NCBI RefSeq assembly: GCF_030685535.1
Contig: NZ_CP131601.1
Coordinates: forward strand, 2,728,001-2,792,000
Direction of reading: 5' to 3'
Origin: Photobacterium leiognathi
Lineage (GTDB): Bacteria > Pseudomonadota > Gammaproteobacteria > Enterobacterales > Vibrionaceae
DNA: 64,000 nucleotides
Both the position numbers and the translations under genes were made by a program. The notes beneath the pieces were generated by a model. The model saw nothing but the letters and a program-made list of their open reading frames with translations. It did no database searches and was not told where the DNA came from. The stretch's first letter is position 1; the number at the start of each line of letters is the position of its first letter. Below, one piece after another: positions 54,901 to 62,084 of the stretch.

Positions 54901-55351
54901 CTTATTAGAAAATGCAGTCGATATGTTGTCAGAATTTGCCTTTAACGGTGATAAGAACAACCTACAGCAGCTTCGTGAGCTGGGCGGTGAATTTACTCGA
55001 CTTGCAGATAAACTCGATAGCAATAACCAAAATAAAGGCCAACAAATTCGAGAGTTGCTGGTTGAATCGATGAAAAACACCCTAATGCTATGGGAAAGCG
55101 AATCGAACAAAACCAAGTTTGAATTAGCAGAAGAAAGTGGTTTATGGCGTGTTTATCTAGACCGTAGTACGTTACAAACGCGTACCTTAGATAAATATCT
55201 TCATCTTGAAACATTGCCTAAAACACCACGTTGGCGCACTGTGATTAATACCATGGATTATGTACTTGAACGCTGTAATCAACCAACAGCGGCACGCCAA
55301 GAGCTCGTCACCATGCGTGATAAATTGCACCATACCATTAGTACCAGCTAA
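51965..55351 (+). CDS. chiS: Chitin-responsive hybrid sensor kinase ChiS
   Basis: Inner-membrane hybrid histidine kinase of 1128 residues that governs chitin use in Vibrionaceae; the periplasmic chitin-oligosaccharide binding protein keeps it off until ligand appears. In V. cholerae ChiS itself binds the chb promoter. Visible parts: membrane helices at about 13-33 and 355-377, a periplasmic domain between, HAMP (about 378-430), coiled coil, HisKA with His466 (TTSHELRTPLHG), ATPase motifs (NLVGNAIKY, DTGQGIP, GAGLGLSISR), a receiver with Asp769 (LLDIMMPEMSGYE), a PAS-like stretch and a C-terminal region (about 975-1128) that corresponds to the DNA-binding part. Its neighbours downstream are the chitin operon genes. 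Followed by a terminator. Confidence 0.92.
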   Translation: MQNTTRFKRLQHTLMLAFIVLSITPLVLSALYFLNSHTKDLAEQSINHLASLRDNKQKQLYSFFAAKESEVKSFARSELSNNSGGRFYGLVGAYHQLGDIEPQLAKQGRAHYFSQTLTKKNDNNNQTTYVGHERYRLMYKRYNAVYKEYLKRSDFKDIMLVDLSGNVVYSVHNHSLFGINLLKNQQASPALKQTFETIKQKTKLSQKQPDQVPVTFTDFSQTANNSDTTAWFAAPIIQQGYLHSYVFMELSNKAISELIQDLGNNANYVQTLLIDQDHKLRFSAESDLPQTLQSESISQALAGKSGVGSFKNYNHIPVLSAFSPLDILGNKWALVVELPEKEAFARITELEKIFGFGMITAILLVIFVSHLLSNSITAPLLRLTWAAEKASGGDLDQIIEGTERSDEIGRLAISFSRMQRSIREKIGLIKTQNDELEQSLKIIQQKNDELQTADKLKDEFLATTSHELRTPLHGMVGIAESLLAGANGPLQDPQRRQLEMLINSGQRLTNLVDDLLDYHKMRYGDLDIHRHAIDLSAAVRLVLELSSHLLGNKPVRIINQIPADLPLVDADEQRLEQVLYNLVGNAIKYTSEGKIIISATVLEQQLRVQVVDTGQGIPSEQLEHIFEPLIQANSGSANYRQGAGLGLSISRQLIELMGGRLYVSSQPMVGTTFSFTLNLATEAQINAISHESTSQHFQAPSLDSSSCESSNLPENPNGDLILVVDDEPVNLQILNNFLRLAGYRVKTAENGPQALAMVEEQRPDLILLDIMMPEMSGYEVCTILRKQYSIFELPIMMLSALGQIQDRIKGFECGANDYLTKPFNKEELIARIQAYLQASKTEHEKQKNQSLQQEIHRREQVEISLIEAQSRLLGLLDSTTEAIICVQNEGRIRYVNSAAGKLFKRPPEQLERHTISDILAAELPDTIADSHHYNGKLSFLIGEQVQTLSTDVINLPQESGLKQMFVFDSQGPSADHRIGLLENAVDMLSEFAFNGDKNNLQQLRELGGEFTRLADKLDSNNQNKGQQIRELLVESMKNTLMLWESESNKTKFELAEESGLWRVYLDRSTLQTRTLDKYLHLETLPKTPRWRTVINTMDYVLERCNQPTAARQELVTMRDKLHHTISTS

Positions 55352-55368
55352 ATAATTCATTGCTCAAT

Positions 55369-55392
55369 AAAGGCCCCTTGGGGGCCTTTTTT
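55369..55392 (+). terminator. Terminator after chiS
   Basis: AAAGGCCCC and GGGGCCTTT pair around TTG, followed by TTTATT. Confidence 0.92.
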
Positions 55393-55853
55393 ATTATATC
55401 TACAATCACTTTCGGCATATGTTCTTCATCATAGCTACAGCATCAACGTCATCTTAATCGGCCAAACAAACAACTTCACAGCGATAATAACCGACGATCT
55501 ATCCCATTATTTCTAGCCTAAAAACATCCTCCTTTAGTCTTATAAATCCGTTATTTTAAATAAGAAAAAATCTCATTAAAAAACGTAAAAATGACCTAAA
55601 TCACACTCTTATTTCTGCTTACTTTTACGCCGATATTATAAAAAAACACGCTTAAAAGGCCTTAAGAGGAATTAGTTTTTGTTTATGAGAAGCGAATCAC
55701 AACAAACTCAGCCGATAAATTTTCCGCACAGAAAAAACGGTGCAAAAAACATGCATTACATAGAAAAACACATAAACTAAAAAGTAAAAACATTTAAAAT
55801 CAACAATTTAAATTAACCACTTTTAATGGTGATATTTACCTTGCAGGCTAACT
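55393..55853. other. Upstream part of the chiS-cbp intergenic region
   Basis: About 460 very AT-rich bases before the CRP box. A weaker variant of the operator motif occurs on the minus strand near 55574-55590 (ACGTTTTTTAATG). No gene or RNA was seen. Confidence 0.4.
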
Positions 55854-55875
55854 AAATGTGATATAACACACATTT
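55854..55875 (+). promoter_or_regulatory. CRP site of the chitin operon
   Basis: AAATGTGAT and CACATTT flank a centre of ATAACA; the 22-bp site matches the CRP consensus at 18 positions. The centre is about 135 bp before the predicted transcript start. Catabolite control of this operon is known in V. cholerae. Confidence 0.75.
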
Positions 55876-55909
55876 AACATTAAGAAGAAAGCGGTGTAAA
55901 AATCAGAAA

Positions 55910-55924
55910 TTAACGTTTTTGACG
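55910..55924 (+). promoter_or_regulatory. Candidate ChiS operator, distal copy
   Basis: TTAACGTTTTTGACG; a near-identical copy starts exactly 30 bp downstream, that is about three helical turns, so both face the same side of the DNA. Confidence 0.6.
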
Positions 55925-55939
55925 TGGTTTTTATAAGTT

Positions 55940-55955
55940 TTAACGTTTTTAACGG
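55940..55955 (+). promoter_or_regulatory. Candidate ChiS operator, proximal copy
   Basis: TTAACGTTTTTAACGG, ending 9 bp before the -35 element. It is identical to the inverted site upstream of chiS. The position directly next to -35 is typical of activators that touch RNA polymerase. Confidence 0.6.
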
Positions 55956-55964
55956 GAAGCCAGA

Positions 55965-55993
55965 TTGACGATTTAGCGATTAGAGAGAATATT
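55965..55993 (+). promoter_or_regulatory. Predicted chitin operon promoter
   Basis: TTGACG (55965-55970), a 17-bp spacer and AATATT (55988-55993). The -10 is poor, which suits an activator-dependent promoter. Start is expected near 56000, giving a leader of about 130 bases. Confidence 0.5.
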
Positions 55994-56000
55994 TAAGCCA

Positions 56001-56012
56001 CTGAGAGCTTAC
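56001..56012 (+). promoter_or_regulatory. Possible SlmA-like site
   Basis: CTGAGAGCTTAC resembles the SlmA consensus GTGAGNNCTCAC (8 of 10 defined positions). SlmA is a reported activator of the chb promoter in V. cholerae. The match is imperfect and the position at the transcript start would be unusual. Confidence 0.3.
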
Positions 56013-56129
56013 AAGGCCATTCATCGGTTCAGCGTTACTCAGTTCCGTTGAAGTAGGTTCAAGGGCTCCAATGATGGAGCAAACTTTAATTTCCATTAAG
56101 TGAAACAGAGCAAAGAGTAAGGAACAGCT

Positions 56130-57806
56130 ATGCTTGCCAATATTAACAAAACTAAGTTAGCACTTGCCGTTGTTGCAGCAGCAACCGCTTTTACAGCACC
56201 AGTAGCTTCAGCAGCAGAAAAAAGTGAACTAACAGTAGTACCAAACTTTTACCCTACAATGGTACGTAACTTTAACCCGTACCTATCTACTAACCTACAC
56301 ACCACAACAGACTTCGTTTACGAGCCATTGGTTGTATTTAACCAAATGAAAGGTAACGAGCCAGTAATGCGTTTGGCGAAAGACTACTACATGTCTGACG
56401 ACCTAATGCAAGTAACGTTCGAAATCCGTGACGGCGTTAAGTGGTCTGACGGTGAAGCGTTCTCTGCTGATGACGTTGTTTACTCTTTCGATCTAGTGAA
56501 GAAGAACCCTGAGCTAGACCAACGTGGTATCAACAAGTGGGTTAAATCAGTGAAGAAAGACGGTAACAAAGTTATCTTCTCTCTAACTGAAGCAAACTCT
56601 AACGTTCCATTCGAAATTTCTTTCGTACCAGTAGTGCCTAAGCACATCTGGAGCAAAGTTGAAAACCCAACAACTTTCACTAACGAAAACCCAGTAGGTA
56701 CTGGTCCATTTACTGAGATCGATACTTTTACTCCTCAACTATACGTTCAGTGTCGTAACCCTAACTACTGGGATAACGCTAACCTAGAAGTTGACTGTCT
56801 ACGTGTACCTCAGATCGCGAACAACGATCAGCTACTAACTAAGATCATCAACTCTGAGCTAGATTGGACTTCATCGTTCATTCCTGACATCGACAGCACA
56901 TACGCTGCGGCGAATCCTAATCACAAATACTGGTACCCAGCAGCTGGTACTCAGTCATTCATGTTGAACTTCAAGTCGCCTAAAGAAGGTAACAAAGAAG
57001 CAATCAACAACGTTGATTTCCGTCGTGCGTTCTCTATGGCTATCGACCGTCAAACAATCATCGACATCGCGTTCTACGGTGCGGGTACACCAAATGACTA
57101 CGCGTCTGGCCTAGGCGATGGTTTCAAAACTTGGTCTGATGAAGCTGTACACGGTAAATACAAAGCATTCAACACATACAATGTGAAAGGTGCTAAAGAG
57201 CTTCTAGCGAAAGCTGGCTTCAAAGATACTGACGGTGATGGTTTCGTAGAAACACCAACTGGTAAGAAGATCGAGCTTGAAGTTCAATCTCCAAACGGTT
57301 GGACTGACTTCAACAACACTGTACAGCTAGGTGTTGAGCAGCTTCAAGAAGTGGGTATCAATGCGAAAGCTCGTACTCCTGACTTCGCTGTTTACAACGA
57401 AGCAATGCTAAACGGTACTTATGACGTAGCTTACACAAACTACTTCAACGGTGCAGATCCATACCTATACTGGGATAGCGCATACAACTCACGCTACCAG
57501 TCTGGTGACGGCATGCCTCGTTTCGCAATGCACTTCTTCAAGAATGCAGAGCTAGACAAGCTACTAGACAGCTTCTACAAGACAGCTGACAAAGGCGAGC
57601 AAATCAAGATTGCTCACGGTATCCAGAAGATCATCGCTGAAAACCAAGTTACAGTTCCAGTAATGTCTGGTGCGAACAACTTCCAATACAACGAAACTCG
57701 CTTCACTGGTTGGTGGAACGAGAAGAACCCTCAAGGCCGTCCAATGGTATGGGCAGGTGTTCCTGAGCGTCTACTTCAAGTACTGGATCTAAAACCAAAA
57801 GCATAA
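56130..57806 (+). CDS. cbp: Periplasmic chitin-oligosaccharide binding protein
   Basis: SBP_bac_5-family solute binding protein of 558 residues; it delivers chitin oligosaccharides to the ABC transporter and restrains ChiS when empty (known from V. cholerae CBP). A signal peptide with LALAVVAAATAFTAPVASA is cut after about residue 28. Family blocks are MVRNFNPYLSTNLHTTTDFVYEPL, VTFEIRDGVKWSDGEAFSADDVVYSF and FRRAFSMAIDRQTI. Codon use is strongly that of a highly expressed gene. First gene of the operon; CRP site, paired motif copies and promoter are upstream, and a strong hairpin follows it. Confidence 0.92.
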   Translation: MLANINKTKLALAVVAAATAFTAPVASAAEKSELTVVPNFYPTMVRNFNPYLSTNLHTTTDFVYEPLVVFNQMKGNEPVMRLAKDYYMSDDLMQVTFEIRDGVKWSDGEAFSADDVVYSFDLVKKNPELDQRGINKWVKSVKKDGNKVIFSLTEANSNVPFEISFVPVVPKHIWSKVENPTTFTNENPVGTGPFTEIDTFTPQLYVQCRNPNYWDNANLEVDCLRVPQIANNDQLLTKIINSELDWTSSFIPDIDSTYAAANPNHKYWYPAAGTQSFMLNFKSPKEGNKEAINNVDFRRAFSMAIDRQTIIDIAFYGAGTPNDYASGLGDGFKTWSDEAVHGKYKAFNTYNVKGAKELLAKAGFKDTDGDGFVETPTGKKIELEVQSPNGWTDFNNTVQLGVEQLQEVGINAKARTPDFAVYNEAMLNGTYDVAYTNYFNGADPYLYWDSAYNSRYQSGDGMPRFAMHFFKNAELDKLLDSFYKTADKGEQIKIAHGIQKIIAENQVTVPVMSGANNFQYNETRFTGWWNEKNPQGRPMVWAGVPERLLQVLDLKPKA

Positions 57807-57822
57807 TTTCTGCTTAATATTT

Positions 57823-57845
57823 GCGGTGCACACCTTGTGCACCGC
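57823..57845 (+). other. Strong intercistronic hairpin after cbp
   Basis: GCGGTGCACA and TGTGCACCGC form a perfect 10-bp GC-rich stem around CCT, without a T run. Such hairpins behind binding-protein genes usually protect the upstream message from 3' decay, so that more binding protein than permease is made. Confidence 0.75.
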
Positions 57846-57955
57846 CTCTTCCCCTCAAATCCTTTCTTCTATAAAAGGTATGGCGCCTTGCGTCAGGGGG
57901 TTTTACGTCCTGAATTCAGCTCAGGAAGGCAAGCTGGATGTGTAAGGTGTGAGTT

Positions 57956-58942
57956 ATGGGATTTTTTCTACGTCGTTTATCGTTTTATTTTATCGCGCTA
58001 ATTTTCGCGGCAACGCTAAACTTTATTATTCCGCGTGCGATGCCTGGTGACCCAGTTACCATGATGTTCGCAAACGCAACCGCACAGGTAACCCCTGAGC
58101 GTATCGAAGCCATGAAAAAGCTATTAGGCTTTGTTGATGGCCCACTATATGAACAATACTTTTCTTACCTAGCTAACGTATTTACGTGGAACCTAGGTAC
58201 TTCTATCAAATTTTATCCTCTATCAGTTAACGAACTGCTAGGTGGCGCTGTAGGTTGGTCTCTATTCTTAGCTGGCTCTGCAGTAATCCTTTCTTTCTGT
58301 ATTGGTTCTGTATTAGGTATTTTCGCGGCATGGAAACGCGGCAGTACTTATGACGCATTCATCTCTCCGGGCATGCTAGTTGTACAAGCGGTTCCACCTG
58401 TTGTAATCGCAATGCTAGTAATGTTTACCTTTGCTATTGGCTTACAGTGGTTCCCTACTGGTAACGCATTTACTCCTGGCGTTGTACCTGATTGGACGAG
58501 CTGGGCATTCTACAAAGACGTGATGTACCACGCTGCACTACCGCTATTCTGTGCGACGGTAATTCAGATTGGTGGCTTCTTGATCAACATGCGTAACAAC
58601 ATGATCAACTTGCTAAACGAAGATTACATCACCATGGCTAAAGGTAAGGGCCTTAGCGAAAACCGTGTTGTATTCAACTACGCAGCACGTAACGCAATGC
58701 TACCAAGTGTAACCGCACTTTCTATGGCACTAGGTATGGCTATCGGTGGTCAGCTGATTGTTGAAATCATCTTTAACTACCCAGGTCTTGGTACGGTGAT
58801 GCTTAACGCAATCCACTCTCGTGACTACCAAGTTCTTCAAGGCCAGCTACTTATTATGACTATGTTCATGCTGTTCTTTAACTTCATGGCCGACATCCTG
58901 ATCGTTGTGCTTGACCCTCGCCTACGTAAAGGAGGCAAATAA
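57956..58942 (+). CDS. Chitin-oligosaccharide ABC transporter permease 1
   Basis: Inner-membrane permease of the DppB/OppB type, 328 residues. It opens MGFFLRRLSFYFIALIFAATLNFIIPRAMPGDP, the conserved N-terminal helix of the family, and has the ATPase-contact loop NEDYITMAKGKGLSENRVVFNYAARNAMLPS (EAA motif). Six helices. It lies 149 bases after cbp and 2 bases before the second permease. By synteny with V. cholerae (genes after CBP) its substrate is (GlcNAc)n; the sequence alone says only peptide/oligosaccharide class. Confidence 0.92.
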   Translation: MGFFLRRLSFYFIALIFAATLNFIIPRAMPGDPVTMMFANATAQVTPERIEAMKKLLGFVDGPLYEQYFSYLANVFTWNLGTSIKFYPLSVNELLGGAVGWSLFLAGSAVILSFCIGSVLGIFAAWKRGSTYDAFISPGMLVVQAVPPVVIAMLVMFTFAIGLQWFPTGNAFTPGVVPDWTSWAFYKDVMYHAALPLFCATVIQIGGFLINMRNNMINLLNEDYITMAKGKGLSENRVVFNYAARNAMLPSVTALSMALGMAIGGQLIVEIIFNYPGLGTVMLNAIHSRDYQVLQGQLLIMTMFMLFFNFMADILIVVLDPRLRKGGK

Positions 58943-58944
58943 TT

Positions 58945-59979
58945 ATGAAAGCCTTATTTAAATTATTATCAGGTAACCCTAAGGCAATGTTTGGCCTAGG
59001 TATCATCAGTGTCTTTATCCTTGCTGCTATCTTTGCGCCGTTTATTACTGAGCACAACCCAGATAAAAGAACAGGTAAACCACACGAATACCCAGCATTT
59101 GTTGTAAAAGCTGCACAAGAAAACCCTGAAGGTTGGGTGGCTGAAAACTTAGCAACCAATAAGCGTACCCTGCTGATGTCTAAAGATGCAGAGCACGTAT
59201 TAGGTACTTCTCGTATGGGTCGTGATATCTGGTCACAACTTGTATATGGCGCTCGTACATCACTAGCGGTAGGTTTCGGTGCTGGTCTAATGGTGTGTTT
59301 CTTAGCAACTATCATTGGTATTTCAGCAGGTTACTTTGGCGGTAAGGTTGATGAAATCTTAACAGCAGCGATGAACATCATGCTGGTAATGCCACAGCTC
59401 CCACTGCTATTCGTTATCGCAGCCTTTATCGGTCAAGCAGGTCCAATGACCATCGCGGTGGTAATAGCCATGACCTCCTGGGCATGGGGTGCACGTGTTG
59501 TTCGTGCCCAAACCCTATCGCTACGTGAAAAAGAGTTCGTAAAAGCGGCTGAAGTATTAGGTGAATCATCTTGGCGCATTATCTTCGTTGAAATTCTGCC
59601 AAACCTGATCTCAATCGTAGGCGCAAGCTTCATCGGTTCAGTAATGCTTGCCATCATGACCGAAGCAACACTGTCATTCTTAGGCTTAGGTGATCCAAAT
59701 ACCATCAGCTGGGGTGTGATGCTGTACAACGTACAAACGTCATCTTCAATGCTAGTTGGCGCTTGGTGGGAGCTATTAGCACCATGTATCGCACTAACCT
59801 TGATTGCTGTTGGTCTTGCTCTTCTTAACTTTGCTGTCGATGAAATCGCTAACCCGCAATTACGTTCTCACAAAGGCATGCGCCGTTGGAAAAACTTAGC
59901 AAAAGAAAATGCTAAAGCAGAAAAAGCACAAGACGCTGTGGAAGCTCCTCAGCCAGCCCTACAAGGGGGAGAAAAATAA
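58945..59979 (+). CDS. Chitin-oligosaccharide ABC transporter permease 2
   Basis: DppC/OppC-type permease of 344 residues. The N-terminal helix is followed by a periplasmic loop with LGTSRMGRDIWSQLVYGARTSL, a family hallmark, and the EAA loop is LREKEFVKAAEVLGESSWRIIFVEILPNL. The C-terminal tail (about 305-344) is long and charged. ATG 2 bases after the previous stop, with AGGAGG upstream; its own stop overlaps the next start (TAATG). Confidence 0.92.
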   Translation: MKALFKLLSGNPKAMFGLGIISVFILAAIFAPFITEHNPDKRTGKPHEYPAFVVKAAQENPEGWVAENLATNKRTLLMSKDAEHVLGTSRMGRDIWSQLVYGARTSLAVGFGAGLMVCFLATIIGISAGYFGGKVDEILTAAMNIMLVMPQLPLLFVIAAFIGQAGPMTIAVVIAMTSWAWGARVVRAQTLSLREKEFVKAAEVLGESSWRIIFVEILPNLISIVGASFIGSVMLAIMTEATLSFLGLGDPNTISWGVMLYNVQTSSSMLVGAWWELLAPCIALTLIAVGLALLNFAVDEIANPQLRSHKGMRRWKNLAKENAKAEKAQDAVEAPQPALQGGEK

Positions 59980-60950
59980 TGACTAATCCACAAATCTCAA
60001 TTCGCAACTTGTGCGTTGACTACATTACCGATGCGGGTGATGTACGCGCAGTAAACAATGTTAGCTTCGACATTGGTAAAGGTGAAATTTTTGGTTTAGC
60101 AGGTGAATCAGGCTGTGGTAAATCCACTGTTGCATTCTCACTGATGCGCCTTCATAAGCCGCCAGCATTCATCACCGGTGGTGAGGTTATCTTTGATGGT
60201 CACGGTGACATTCTGAAAAAATCAGATCTTGCGATGTCAGCATTCCGCTGGAGCGAAATCTCGATGGTATTCCAGAGTGCAATGAACGCCCTAAACCCAG
60301 TATTAACAATGGAAGAGCAGTTCTGTGACGTAATTATGCGTCACACGAGCATGACACGTCAGCAGGCTGTTCGCCGTGCTGAAGGTCTATTAGAAATTGT
60401 TGATATCCACCCTAGCCGTTTACGCGACTACCCTCACCAGTTCTCTGGCGGTATGCGTCAACGCTTGGTTATCGCTATTGCACTCGCGCTAAATCCTAAA
60501 ATGATCATCATGGATGAACCAACAACGGCGCTTGATGTTGTAGTTCAACGTGAAATCCTACAAAAGATTTACGCACTTAAAGAAGAGTTTGGTTTCTCAA
60601 TCCTCTTCATCACTCATGACTTGTCATTGATGGTCGAGTTCTCTGACCGTATCGGCATCATGTATTCAGGTGAGTTGATTGAAGTTGCACCGTCAAAAGA
60701 AATCTTAGAGAAACCATTCCACCCATACACTGAGGGCTTGGGTAGCTCATTCCCTCCGCTGACTGGTCCAAAAACGAAGTTAACAGGCATTCCAGGTAAC
60801 CCACTTAACTTACTTGAAATTCCTCAAGGTTGTCGTTTCCAAGCGCGTTGTAGCAAAACAACAGAAGCTTGTTTTAAAACCCCAACCCAGCTAACACAAA
60901 TTGAACCAGGACGTTTATCAAACTGCCACCTATTCACTAAACGTGGTTAA
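59979..60950 (+). CDS. Chitin-oligosaccharide ABC transporter ATPase 1
   Basis: DppD/OppD-type ATP-binding subunit, 323 residues. Walker A GESGCGKSTV (about residues 39-48), Q-loop MVFQSAMNALNPV, signature FSGGMRQRLVIAIAL, Walker B MIIMDEPTTALD, switch His in FITHDLSL, and the C-terminal oligopeptide-class domain with cysteines CRFQARCSKTTEAC, similar to the FeS-like C-terminal motif of Dpp ATPases. Start overlaps the previous stop by one base. Confidence 0.93.
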   Translation: MTNPQISIRNLCVDYITDAGDVRAVNNVSFDIGKGEIFGLAGESGCGKSTVAFSLMRLHKPPAFITGGEVIFDGHGDILKKSDLAMSAFRWSEISMVFQSAMNALNPVLTMEEQFCDVIMRHTSMTRQQAVRRAEGLLEIVDIHPSRLRDYPHQFSGGMRQRLVIAIALALNPKMIIMDEPTTALDVVVQREILQKIYALKEEFGFSILFITHDLSLMVEFSDRIGIMYSGELIEVAPSKEILEKPFHPYTEGLGSSFPPLTGPKTKLTGIPGNPLNLLEIPQGCRFQARCSKTTEACFKTPTQLTQIEPGRLSNCHLFTKRG

Positions 60951-60978
60951 TAAAAATAGGCAGTATTTAGGAGGCATT

Positions 60979-61974
60979 ATGAGCAAACCTGTCGGAAATC
61001 CAATTATTGAAGGTAAAAATCTGATCAAAGATTTTGACGTCAATAGTAACTCGCTTAAGAAATCAAAGATGCGTGCAATCAACGACGTATCTTTCAAAAT
61101 GTACAAAAGCCGTGGTCTATCTGTAGTTGGTGAATCAGGTTCTGGTAAATCAACTACCGCGAAAATGATCGCAAAAATGTATGCACCAACAGATGGCACT
61201 ATTGAATATTTTGGTCGTGACATTCAGTCAATCACTAAACATGATGACTTAATGAAATACCGCCAAGGTGTGCAAATGGTATGGCAAGACCCATTCGGAT
61301 CTTTAAACCCTACTCATACTATTTTCCACCATATTGCTCGCCCATTGCTGATCCACAACAAAGTGAAGCCAGGCAATAAGAAAGAGCTAGAAGAAACGGT
61401 ATACAACCTACTAGAGCAAGTTGGCCTGATCCCGCCAAAAGCGACAGCTGCGAAGTTCCCCCACCAGCTATCAGGCGGTCAGCGTCAACGTGTTAACTTG
61501 GCACGTAATATCGCTGTCGGTGCTGAAGTTGTGCTTGCTGATGAGCCAACCTCAATGCTTGATGTTTCTATCCGTGCAGGTGTTCTTAACCTAATGGAAG
61601 AGATGAAATTCGAACGTGAAATGGCACTGCTTTACATCACCCACGATATCGCAACAGCACGTTATATCGCAGAAGATCTGGCGGTAATGTACGTAGGGCA
61701 CATGGTTGAATGGGGTGATACGGAAGAGATCATTCACGATCCACAACACCCATACACCCAATTGCTGGTATCAGCAGTGCCGGATCCAAGTAAATCGATC
61801 CATGAAAAGCTAAAAGGTAACAAGGGCGAAATCCCACTATGGACACCAGAAAGTGCAGGTTGTCCATTTGCAGGTCGCTGTACTCATGCGACAGATAAAT
61901 GTCGTGAACAATTACCAGGTGTAACGCAGTTATCTGATAACCACTTTGTACGTTGTTACTTATACGAAAACTAA
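60979..61974 (+). CDS. Chitin-oligosaccharide ABC transporter ATPase 2
   Basis: DppF/OppF-type ATP-binding subunit, 331 residues from MSKPVGNPIIEGKNLIKDF. Walker A GESGSGKSTT, Q-loop MVWQDPFGSLNPT, signature LSGGQRQRVNLARN, Walker B VVLADEPTSMLD, switch His in YITHDIATA, and C-terminal cysteines in GCPFAGRCTHATDKC. AGGAGG sits 5 bases before the ATG at 60979; the reading upstream of it overlaps ATPase 1 and is not used. It pairs with ATPase 1 as the heterodimer of the transporter. Confidence 0.93.
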   Translation: MSKPVGNPIIEGKNLIKDFDVNSNSLKKSKMRAINDVSFKMYKSRGLSVVGESGSGKSTTAKMIAKMYAPTDGTIEYFGRDIQSITKHDDLMKYRQGVQMVWQDPFGSLNPTHTIFHHIARPLLIHNKVKPGNKKELEETVYNLLEQVGLIPPKATAAKFPHQLSGGQRQRVNLARNIAVGAEVVLADEPTSMLDVSIRAGVLNLMEEMKFEREMALLYITHDIATARYIAEDLAVMYVGHMVEWGDTEEIIHDPQHPYTQLLVSAVPDPSKSIHEKLKGNKGEIPLWTPESAGCPFAGRCTHATDKCREQLPGVTQLSDNHFVRCYLYEN

Positions 61975-62031
61975 TAATAGCTCGTTACTAAAAACGACTT
62001 ATCCGCGTTATTGGTCGCCTTAGCTGTTAAA

Positions 62032-62059
62032 TGGTGGTTTCAATTCGTTGAAACCACCT
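62032..62059 (+). other. Intercistronic UUCG hairpin before the GH9 gene
   Basis: GGTGGTTTCAA and TTGAAACCACC form a perfect 11-bp stem capped by TTCG, followed by TTTATTT. It may be a partial terminator or a message stabiliser that sets the ratio between transporter and catabolic genes. Confidence 0.75.
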
Positions 62060-62084
62060 TTATTTGGCGACACTAGGAGGTTCC

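Noticed and set aside
56001-56020. AAGCCACTGAGAGC as part of a cobalamin riboswitch
   Set aside because: The rest of the B12 box and the needed helices are absent, and the downstream genes are for chitin uptake.
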